From contig JALRLN010000001.1 of the NCBI GenBank assembly GCA_023254445.1, forward strand, positions 1 through 10,455: a stretch of 10,455 bases of DNA, written 5' to 3'. The notes under the pieces were generated by a model. It searched no databases and was not told where the DNA came from. It saw only the letters and a list, made by a program, of their open reading frames with translations. How positions within the stretch are numbered: the stretch's first letter is position 1; each line of letters opens with the position of its first letter. Positions 1 to 6,395 of the stretch are shown in pieces. A program made the translations under genes and the position numbers. Origin of the DNA: Candidatus Poseidoniaceae archaeon. Its GTDB lineage: Archaea; Thermoplasmatota; Poseidoniia; Poseidoniales; Poseidoniaceae.

Positions 1-399
1 ATCCGTACGCTCCTGCTCACGTTCCTGTGGCGCTTCATGCAACCCGCCATCCGCGGTGGCTACGTGTACATCGCCCAGCCGCCGTTGTATCAGGTCTCGA
101 AGGGGAAGCAAAACAGGTACGCGTTCAGCGACGAGGAACGCGACACGTACATCGAGGAACTGCGCGGCTCCTCGGCCACCAAAATCGCAGTGCAGCGCTA
201 CAAGGGTCTCGGTGAGATGAACCCCGAGCAATTGTGGGAGACCACGATGGACCCTCAGACGCGCACGATGCTGAAGGTCACGGTGGCTGATGCAGAGGCG
301 GCCGATCGCCTCTTTGAAATCCTCATGGGCGAGGACGTGGTGGACCGCCGCACCTTCATCGAAGCCCACGCGAAGGAGGTGACCAACCTTGACATCTGA
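1..399 (+). CDS. gyrB: DNA gyrase subunit B, C-terminal end (5' truncated by window edge)
   Basis: This is the last 132 codons of the ATPase/TOPRIM subunit of DNA gyrase, the type IIA topoisomerase that introduces negative supercoils as a GyrA2GyrB2 complex. The frame is open from base 1 and ends at TGA 397-399. Seen in the sequence: the end of the TOPRIM region (GGYVYIAQPPLY), the RYKGLGEMNPEQLWETTM block typical of GyrB/ParE C-termini, and the terminal FIEAHA...NLDI signature. The ATPase domain and the acidic metal-binding residues of TOPRIM lie upstream of the window. The neighbouring gene is gyrA, whose start codon lies inside the gyrB 3' end, so this is GyrB rather than an orphan ParE. 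An internal ATG at 37 is in frame but is only a methionine within the protein. Base composition matches the neighbours. Confidence 0.97.
   Translation: MRTLLLTFLWRFMQPAIRGGYVYIAQPPLYQVSKGKQNRYAFSDEERDTYIEELRGSSATKIAVQRYKGLGEMNPEQLWETTMDPQTRTMLKVTVADAEAADRLFEILMGEDVVDRRTFIEAHAKEVTNLDI
373..382 (+). promoter_or_regulatory. Strong Shine-Dalgarno site for gyrA, inside gyrB
   Basis: AAGGAGGTGA matches the full complement of a typical 16S rRNA 3' end. It lies 6 nt before the TTG at 389 and within the last codons of gyrB. Its position fixes the gyrA start at TTG, even though an ATG would usually be preferred, and shows that this organism uses SD-led translation for at least its operon-internal genes. 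Confidence 0.75.
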
Positions 400-3127
400 G
401 CAAGAGCCGAACGACAACGACGCTGCCGAGAACGGCGACGAACCGTCCACCTCCATCGGTCACGTGTTGAACCGGAGCCTCAACGATGAGATGCGGACGT
501 CCTACATCAACTACGCCATGTCCGTCATCATCGGTCGCGCGCTCCCCGACGCGCGGGACGGCCTCAAGCCGGTGCATCGGCGCGTGCTGTACGGGATGTT
601 CGAGGGAGGATACACCCACGAACGCAAGTACTCGAAGTCGGCGCGTTCCGTCGGCGAGGTGATGGGGAAATACCACCCCCACGGCGATTCTTCGATCTAC
701 GAAACCATGGTGCGCATGGCCCAGGAATTTTCCCTCAGGTATCCTCTCGTGGACGGGCAAGGCAACTTCGGCAGCATTGACGGTGACCCGCCTGCAGCCA
801 TGCGGTACACGGAGAGCCGTCTGGACCGCATTGCCTCCCACATGCTGGAAGACATCCGAAAGGACACGGTGGATTTCCAGCCCAACTTCGACGACAGCGA
901 GCAGGAACCCAGCGTGCTGCCCTCTCGGCTTCCGAACCTGTTGCTGAACGGCTCGGACGGTATTGCCGTCGGCATGGCCACGCGCATCCCACCGCACAAC
1001 CTGACCGAGGTGGCGTCGGCCATCCACCTGTACGTTGAACGCGTGCTTGCGGGCGACGTTGATGCCGACGGTCGCCCGCTGATCGGCATTCCCGAATACA
1101 TGGAGCGCATCAAGGGGCCTGATTTCCCCACGGGCGCACGGATTTTTGGCATCGATGGCATCGAGGACATGTACCGGACGGGCAAGGGCCGCTTCCATGT
1201 CCGTGCGGACTGCGAGGTGGAGGACGACGGTCGCGGTTCGCGTATCGTCGTGCACGCCATCCCGTATCAGGTCAAGAAAGCCGCCATGCTTGAGCAAATC
1301 GCTGACCTTGTGTCCCGTGACGTCGTCGACGGCATTCGAGACATCCGCGACGAATCCTCAAAAGAAGGGATTCGTGTGGTCATTGAAGTCAAGTCCAATG
1401 CAGACCCGCACGCGGTTCTCAATCAATTGTACGCCTCGAGCCGTTTGCAAGAATCCTACAGTTCGAACATGATGGCCATCGTTGATGGTCGACCCGTTCT
1501 CATGACCTTGCCTCGCATGCTCGACGTGCACGTCAGCCACCGTGAGCGCGTGATCGAACGACGAACGGAGCATGAACTCGAGAAGGCTCGTGCACGGGCG
1601 CACATCCTTGACGGGTTGGTGCTCGCACAACAGCGGATTGACGACGTGATCGCCGCGGGCCGAGCGAGCGCCAGCCGCGAACACTTCGAAGAGGTGCTCC
1701 GAGGCGAGGCCACCATTGCAGGCATTGCGCCCTTCAATTTCTCCGACGTGCAGGCGAAGTCCATCGCTGAGCGCCGTCTCTACCAGTTGAGCCAGTTGGA
1801 CGTGAGCAAGATTGAGGCCGAGCACGCAGAAGTGCAAGCAACGATTGCGGACCTCGAAGACGTCTTGGCGCGCAGGGAGCGTCGATTGAACATCCTGCTC
1901 ACAGAGCTGGATGAGGTGGTGGAGCGCCACGGCGACGACCGACGAACGGAGATCGACCCGGCACCGCTGTCGATGGACCGAGAGGACCTCATCGAAGAGC
2001 AGGCCATCGTCATCACGCTGTCCGAAGACGATTACATCCGGCACCTCCCTGTGGAGTCGTTCAAGCTCCAAAACCGAGGCGGGAAGGGGCTGAAGGGCGT
2101 CGCGACCAAGGACGAGGACACCCCTCAGATGGTCGTGACGTGCTTCAGCAAGGACCGCTTGCTCATCTTCACCAACACAGGTCGCGTGTACGGGCTCAAG
2201 GCATGGGAGACCCCTCGAGGTTCACGTCATGCCCGCGGAACCCACATCCGGAACCTGCTGGAACGCATGCAGGACGATGAATCGATCATCGCCATCCTGC
2301 CGATTTCCAAGGAACGCACCGACGACCCAGGCGAAGACGAACTCATCTTCGCGACAAGGGAAGGTCATGCAAAGCGCAGCCAGTTGAAAGAATATGTTCG
2401 CATCAACCGGAACGGGAAGTTGGCACTCAAATTCGCCTCGAAGACGGACACCCTCGTGGCCGTCCGGACCAAAACGGACATCGACCAACACGTGGTTTTG
2501 GTGACGGCTCAAGGGATGGCCGTTCGGTTCCATCCTGCCGCCGTGAAAACCCGGGTCGACAAAGACACCGGCGAAACCGTTTCCTCGGACATGATGCGCA
2601 TTCAAGGACGCATCAGCCAAGGTGTTCGCGGCATCCAACTCGACGGTGACGACCACGTGGTGGGCCTCGTGGTCAGCAAAGACCCTGAGACGAGCCTCCT
2701 CACGATCACGGGCAACGGCATGGCCAAGCGAAGCCGCCTTGGCTCCGGCACGATGGACGAACTGGTGGACGAAGAGACCGGGACCCCCATCCTCGGGGAC
2801 GATGGACAACCTGTGGTCGAGCGTGACGGCTACCGCTTGGCCGGGCGAGGGACGAAGGGCGTTCGCACGATGTCCCTCGACGAGGGGGACGCCATCGTGG
2901 CGGTGCGTCAGGTCCCTGACCTTGACGACCAACTCTTCCTGCTGACCGAGAAGGGCATGATGCTTCGCCTTCCTGCCCGGCAGACGAAGGACACGAAATC
3001 ACGGAGCACGAAGGGGACGCGGCTCATCGAACTGCGGAATGCGGACAAAACCGGTTTCCTCGACCGGGTCATTTTCGCGGCGCGGCTACCTGCTCATCTT
3101 GTCGATCCAATCGACGAAGAAGAGTGA
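389..3127 (+). CDS. gyrA: DNA gyrase subunit A
   Basis: This is the DNA breakage-reunion and wrapping subunit of gyrase, 912 aa (E. coli GyrA is 875). The start is TTG 389, chosen for the perfect SD upstream; it overlaps the gyrB stop by 11 bp. After a short acidic leader the breakage domain begins near residue 35. Visible landmarks: the DNA-binding helix region with KYHPHGDS (94-101), the active-site tyrosine Y140 in AAMRYTESR, a coiled-coil tower region around 385-510, and the GyrA box at 561-567 as QNRGGKG (the usual form is QRRGGKG), which marks gyrase rather than topoisomerase IV. The beta-pinwheel C-terminal domain follows (about 535-900), with extra DxxTG-containing loops near 724-735 and 793-812, and the protein ends in an acidic DEEE tail. 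At the quinolone-contact positions it has S101 (Ser83 in E. coli) and E105 (Asp87 in E. coli). It is co-transcribed with gyrB by arrangement. Archaeal gyrases are considered bacterial acquisitions; codon use here looks like the neighbours. Confidence 0.98.
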   Translation: MTSEQEPNDNDAAENGDEPSTSIGHVLNRSLNDEMRTSYINYAMSVIIGRALPDARDGLKPVHRRVLYGMFEGGYTHERKYSKSARSVGEVMGKYHPHGDSSIYETMVRMAQEFSLRYPLVDGQGNFGSIDGDPPAAMRYTESRLDRIASHMLEDIRKDTVDFQPNFDDSEQEPSVLPSRLPNLLLNGSDGIAVGMATRIPPHNLTEVASAIHLYVERVLAGDVDADGRPLIGIPEYMERIKGPDFPTGARIFGIDGIEDMYRTGKGRFHVRADCEVEDDGRGSRIVVHAIPYQVKKAAMLEQIADLVSRDVVDGIRDIRDESSKEGIRVVIEVKSNADPHAVLNQLYASSRLQESYSSNMMAIVDGRPVLMTLPRMLDVHVSHRERVIERRTEHELEKARARAHILDGLVLAQQRIDDVIAAGRASASREHFEEVLRGEATIAGIAPFNFSDVQAKSIAERRLYQLSQLDVSKIEAEHAEVQATIADLEDVLARRERRLNILLTELDEVVERHGDDRRTEIDPAPLSMDREDLIEEQAIVITLSEDDYIRHLPVESFKLQNRGGKGLKGVATKDEDTPQMVVTCFSKDRLLIFTNTGRVYGLKAWETPRGSRHARGTHIRNLLERMQDDESIIAILPISKERTDDPGEDELIFATREGHAKRSQLKEYVRINRNGKLALKFASKTDTLVAVRTKTDIDQHVVLVTAQGMAVRFHPAAVKTRVDKDTGETVSSDMMRIQGRISQGVRGIQLDGDDHVVGLVVSKDPETSLLTITGNGMAKRSRLGSGTMDELVDEETGTPILGDDGQPVVERDGYRLAGRGTKGVRTMSLDEGDAIVAVRQVPDLDDQLFLLTEKGMMLRLPARQTKDTKSRSTKGTRLIELRNADKTGFLDRVIFAARLPAHLVDPIDEEE

Positions 3128-3134
3128 GGTGGAC

Positions 3135-3159
3135 GAGCCGTAGGCGCCTGCGACGGCTT
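3135..3159 (+). terminator. Weak stem-loop downstream of gyrA
   Basis: AGCCGT (3136-3141) pairs with ACGGCT (3153-3158), extendable by one G-T pair, around an 11-nt loop that contains the palindrome AGGCGCCT. TTCTT follows. It sits 8 nt after the gyrA stop, in the only sizeable gap of this half of the window (3128-3220). The stem is short and the U-run is broken, so it could be chance in GC-rich sequence. I see no clear archaeal TATA box in the same gap. Confidence 0.22.
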
Positions 3160-3220
3160 CTTAGGTCTCGACACGGTGGCCAAATCACCTCGCCGCGGTT
3201 CGTCGGCAGGCGGTGAGCAC

Positions 3221-4474
3221 ATGGAAGAGCGGGCCCTTATCCACGACTGGAACGTCGCCGGTGAAACCTTTCACAGGGATCCTGCCCGTCATCCCCACGG
3301 CATTTGGTTCGACGACGAGACCCTCCGTGATGGACTTCAGAGTCCAAGTGCCCTCAACCCAACCATCGATCAGAAGAAGGAATTGCTCGATTACATGGAG
3401 CGGCTTGGGCTTCAGAAGGTGGACCTTGGACTTCCAGGGGCGGGGCCGTTCCACATCGAGCACATCGACGCGATGCTGACGCACATCAAGGAACACGACT
3501 ACGCCATCCGGCCAGGGTGTGCGGTGAGGACCGTTGTCAGCGACATTGAGCCGCTCGTCGAGCTTCAAGCGAAGCACGACATGGAGATTCAGGCCTCGGC
3601 CTTCCTCGGTACCAGCCCCATCCGTCTCTACGCGGAAGATTGGAGCATGGAACGCGTGATGCAAACGATGGAGGGTGCGGTGGGCTACGCGGTTGAACAG
3701 GACATCCCCGTCATGTTCGTGACCGAAGACACCACGAGGTCGAAACCTGAGGACATCGTCGCTGTCTACCGGCGTGCTCTGGATCTTGGTGTCCGGCGCA
3801 TCTGCGTCTGCGATACGTGCGGACACGTCACGCCAGAAGGCGTTCGAAACTTGCTCGGCTTCATCGACGAGCACGTGATCAAGGATGCTGGGTTGAAGCG
3901 TTCAGAGGTCGAGGTCAATTGGCACGGCCATCAGGACCGAGGCCTCGGTGTGGCCAACAACCTGGCGGCTGTCTTCGCTGGAGCGGACGTGATTCACGGT
4001 ACGGCCCTTGGACTCGGCGAACGTTCCGGCAACGCGCCGTTGGACCAGACCTTGGTCAACCTCAAGTTGATGGGTGCGATTGACAACGATTTGACCCTGC
4101 TTGGTGACTACATGGCCAAAGCGCATGCCTACACCGGCGTGCCGCTGCCCCGAAACTACCCCGTGTTTGGCAACGACGCCTTTGAGACGGGCACTGGCGT
4201 GCACGCATCGGCCGTCATCAAAGCCATGCGCAAGGGCGACCAGTGGCTCGCTGACCGTGTCTATAGCGGTGTTCCAGCAGCCGATTTCGGCCTTGAACAA
4301 CGCATTCGTATTGGTCACATGGCTGGACGTTCGAACATCATCCATTGGCTTGAGCAGCGAGGCATGGAGGCCGAAGACGGCCTCGTCGCCCACCTCTTTG
4401 AGGTGGCGAAGTCGCAGCGTCGATTGATGGAGGACGAGGAAGTCGAAGCCGCCATCGCGTCTTACGCAGCCTGA
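3221..4474 (+). CDS. DRE-TIM acyltransferase, 2-isopropylmalate/homocitrate/citramalate synthase-like
   Basis: The protein is 417 aa from ATG 3221, a TIM-barrel member of the HMGL-like (DRE-TIM metallolyase) family that condenses acetyl-CoA with a 2-oxo acid. Seen: the strand-1 motif DETLRDG (residues 32-38, with catalytic Arg36 and metal ligand Asp37), SAFLGTS, the metal-binding HGHQDRGLGVANN (His235, His237), the HGTALGLGERSGNAPLD segment typical of LeuA/homocitrate synthases, and TGVHASA near 325-331. A small C-terminal subdomain (RIRIGHMAGRSNI) resembles the LeuA/HCS communication domain, but the large ACT-like leucine-binding domain of classical LeuA is absent. Substrate choice (2-oxoisovalerate, 2-oxoglutarate or pyruvate) cannot be read from the sequence. 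Start: GTG 3176 would add 15 basic, low-complexity residues; ATG 3221 has GGTGA at 3212-3216 and gives a family-like N-terminus. It is convergent with the deacylase, overlapping its stop by 13 bp, and no other leucine or lysine pathway gene is nearby. Confidence 0.9.
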   Translation: MEERALIHDWNVAGETFHRDPARHPHGIWFDDETLRDGLQSPSALNPTIDQKKELLDYMERLGLQKVDLGLPGAGPFHIEHIDAMLTHIKEHDYAIRPGCAVRTVVSDIEPLVELQAKHDMEIQASAFLGTSPIRLYAEDWSMERVMQTMEGAVGYAVEQDIPVMFVTEDTTRSKPEDIVAVYRRALDLGVRRICVCDTCGHVTPEGVRNLLGFIDEHVIKDAGLKRSEVEVNWHGHQDRGLGVANNLAAVFAGADVIHGTALGLGERSGNAPLDQTLVNLKLMGAIDNDLTLLGDYMAKAHAYTGVPLPRNYPVFGNDAFETGTGVHASAVIKAMRKGDQWLADRVYSGVPAADFGLEQRIRIGHMAGRSNIIHWLEQRGMEAEDGLVAHLFEVAKSQRRLMEDEEVEAAIASYAA

Positions 4475-5862
4475 TCTTCGCGCTTCGCTCGGCCCACACC
4501 GTCCGCTTCGTCCTTCTCTTCTTGTTCCAGGTCGAAGATTGCGTCCACCCATTCCGCGTCTTCCGACGAGGAGTGTTCGACGGTCACCTCCTCCACGTCT
4601 TGTTCTTCACGCCACAATGGGTCGCCTTGGGCGGCGTTCAGTCGCAGGCTTCCGTCTTCATCGACGTGCCGAAGCACAAGGTCGACGTGTTTTGCAAGGG
4701 GAAGGAAATGCCCAACGGGCATGCCCGCCGTCACGAACGGGTTGGTTGCGATGGAGATCATCAGCCCGTCTTCGGGCGCGACAATGTCGACGGAGAGGCC
4801 GGGCGCGGCAGGATCTGCAATCGTCGCGACAACGTCACCTTCCTTCATCACCGCACCTTCCCGCACGAACACATCCAGCAACCCTCCCTCACTGGCTCGA
4901 AGCCACCGCGACCCGGACGCGAGGAGCCTGAACGCGGGCCGCGTTGGCCGGCCAGGCACCATTTTGAGCGAGCGAAGCGCGTTCAAGGCCCCGTTGACGG
5001 CGACCATGACGGAGCGGTTGTCGAGCGTGTCGGCCGCGCCCCCTTCGAAGGTGATGCACGGAATGCCTTCGTCGTTGGCAATCCTTCGAAGGCTGCCGGA
5101 GGGGGGTTTGGAATCAAGAACGATTTCTGCACCGAAGGCCTTCGCAAGCAGGTAGGAGGCTGGATGGGCGAGGTCCACACGGAGTTGGGGCATGTTCGAT
5201 CGTCCCTTGGCTGCTGTGTGGAAATCAATGATGGCATCCGTGTCCTCAAGCAGGTTCGTCCACAGTTGATGGGCCACGCGGCGCGTGGTGTTCGATAACG
5301 GCGATCCCGGGAAGGCGCGGTTCAGGTCACGTCCGTCTGGCAAGTATCGGGATTTCTCCCGAAATCCGGGGAGGTTGACCACAGGGACGATACGAACGGT
5401 GCCCGCGAGCCTCTTCGGGTCGAGCGGCGCCCCAGGCTCTGTGAAGCGTGTCGAGAGCAGGTGGGTGCAGGCGCTGGGCCCCGTGAGTTCATCGCCATGG
5501 ATGGCTCCAAGGATGTTGATCGTCGGTCCGGGTCGAGCACCGTGGAGGACGGTCACGGGAATCGGCCACGTGTCCCCCATGCTGACGGGAAGCAGCGGCA
5601 TGTGGACCGTGCGCATCGTCCCCGTCTGGATGCGTTTTCGCATGAAGCGGATGTCGTCCCATTCCGCGGACCTGTCCCACTCTGGATGATCTTCCGGCTC
5701 GTGTGCCGCCATGGCTTCCTCGATGGCGCGGCGCCGCCGCTTTGGCAACTCATGGGCGGTCCGGACGACCCTCCGGGGTGGCTTCTGGTCGCCCACGTCA
5801 ACCCATACGGTGCGCGCCTCATCAACTGTCGTGTGCGCACACCTGAAAGGCCGCGCCGCCAT
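4462..5862 (-). CDS. Zinc-dependent deacylase, succinylglutamate desuccinylase/aspartoacylase (AstE/AspA) family
   Basis: The protein is 466 aa from the ATG read from 5862 on the minus strand. It belongs to the M14-like AstE/AspA amidohydrolases (COG3608-type), which remove an acyl group from an amino-acid amine; the substrate here is unknown. Seen, numbered from this start: zinc motif AIHGDE (His122, Glu125), PVVNLPGF, the substrate-binding DGRDLNRAFPG (179-189), the third zinc ligand in DFHT (His215) and the catalytic glutamate in TFEGG (Glu273). A lipoyl/biotinyl-like beta barrel follows (about 310-390, with EGGLLDVFVREGAVMKEGDVV), as in other COG3608 proteins. Unusual parts are an N-terminal stretch of about 75 residues, basic then acidic, before the catalytic domain, and a C-terminal tail of about 75 residues rich in Glu/Asp. 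Starts: ATG 5940 would run into the divergent gene and is unlikely. ATG 5712 has GAGG 5 nt upstream and would give 416 aa, so the N-terminus is uncertain. Confidence 0.88.
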   Translation of the reverse strand: MAARPFRCAHTTVDEARTVWVDVGDQKPPRRVVRTAHELPKRRRRAIEEAMAAHEPEDHPEWDRSAEWDDIRFMRKRIQTGTMRTVHMPLLPVSMGDTWPIPVTVLHGARPGPTINILGAIHGDELTGPSACTHLLSTRFTEPGAPLDPKRLAGTVRIVPVVNLPGFREKSRYLPDGRDLNRAFPGSPLSNTTRRVAHQLWTNLLEDTDAIIDFHTAAKGRSNMPQLRVDLAHPASYLLAKAFGAEIVLDSKPPSGSLRRIANDEGIPCITFEGGAADTLDNRSVMVAVNGALNALRSLKMVPGRPTRPAFRLLASGSRWLRASEGGLLDVFVREGAVMKEGDVVATIADPAAPGLSVDIVAPEDGLMISIATNPFVTAGMPVGHFLPLAKHVDLVLRHVDEDGSLRLNAAQGDPLWREEQDVEEVTVEHSSSEDAEWVDAIFDLEQEEKDEADGVGRAKREDQAA

Positions 5863-5870
5863 GCTAAGGC

Positions 5871-6341
5871 ATGGTTGAGACACCCGGTGTGCAGCGGCTC
5901 CACGCGCCGACCTCGATTTGCTTTGGTTGTGGGCCTGCAAACGAACACGGTCTTCGCATCGACTCCCATCGTGAGGACGACGGACTTGTGGCCCGTTTTC
6001 AACCAGAAGCGCACCACCAAGCCTTTCCTGGCATGGTCAACGGAGGCATCATCGGGACCTTGCTCGATTGCCACGGGAACTGGGCTGCGGCCATCGCGAT
6101 GATGGACCGGGACGGAACGGAGCAGCCGCCGTGCACCGTCACCGCGTCCTACGATGTTCGCTTGACCCGGCCAACCCCTGCCGGCACCGAGCTCGTCGTT
6201 CGCGCCCATACGACAAAACTCGACGGTCGGAAAGCATGGGTCTCCATGTCCCTTGAAGCGAAGGGCGAGGTGTGCGCCACCGGGGAAGGATTGTTCGTGG
6301 CGGTCAAGGAAGGGCACCCTGCGTTTCACCGCTGGTCGTGA
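5871..6341 (+). CDS. Hotdog-fold thioesterase, PaaI/4HBT-like
   Basis: The protein is 156 aa, the usual size for a single-hotdog acyl-CoA thioesterase. Seen: the N-terminal CFGCGPANEHGLR block (18-29), common in PaaI-like proteins; the central HQAFPGMVNGGIIGTLLD segment (49-66), which is the hotdog helix with a conserved PGxxxGG and Asp66; then alternating beta strands (TASYDVRLTRPTPAGTEL; KAWVSMSLEAKGEVCATGEGLFVAVK). Most relatives have HGG where this has NGG (Asn57). Family knowledge suggests hydrolysis of a CoA thioester in the cytoplasm, usually as a dimer or tetramer; the substrate is unknown. The start is ATG 5871: an in-frame stop at 5865-5867 rules out anything longer, and GTG 5889 is a shorter alternative. 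There is no SD, so it may be leaderless. The start is only 8 bp from that of the divergent deacylase. The next gene follows in the same frame after 15-54 bases. Confidence 0.9.
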   Translation: MVETPGVQRLHAPTSICFGCGPANEHGLRIDSHREDDGLVARFQPEAHHQAFPGMVNGGIIGTLLDCHGNWAAAIAMMDRDGTEQPPCTVTASYDVRLTRPTPAGTELVVRAHTTKLDGRKAWVSMSLEAKGEVCATGEGLFVAVKEGHPAFHRWS

Positions 6342-6343
6342 CA

Positions 6344-6359
6344 GGGAGGCGTACACCTG
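6344..6359 (+). promoter_or_regulatory. Shine-Dalgarno-like GGGAGG placed before an in-frame CTG
   Basis: GGGAGG at 6344-6349 lies 7 nt before CTG 6357-6359, which is in frame with the SprT-like gene. No ATG, GTG or TTG lies at proper distance from this SD; the first conventional start, TTG 6396, has no SD. This suggests translation may begin at CTG 6357, adding 13 residues. CTG starts are rare, so it remains a proposal. Confidence 0.35.
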
Positions 6360-6395
6360 CAACCAAGCGAAGCGCAACGCTCCGTCCTCAACGGG

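Noticed and set aside
356..1297. A 313-codon minus-strand frame inside gyrA
   Set aside because: It is antisense to the most conserved part of GyrA, including the active-site tyrosine region, and the translation shows only a low-complexity His/Val/Arg mix.
3176..3220. A GTG start at 3176 for the LeuA-like gene
   Set aside because: It adds 15 residues of Ser/Arg/Gly low complexity with no SD at proper spacing, whereas ATG 3221 has GGTGA upstream. It cannot be fully excluded.
3185..3874. A 229-codon minus-strand frame opposite the LeuA-like gene
   Set aside because: It is antisense to the conserved DETLRDG barrel region and has no recognisable features.
4522..5298. A 258-codon plus-strand frame opposite the deacylase
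   Set aside because: The minus-strand frame carries all zinc and catalytic motifs of the AstE/AspA family; this one shows none.
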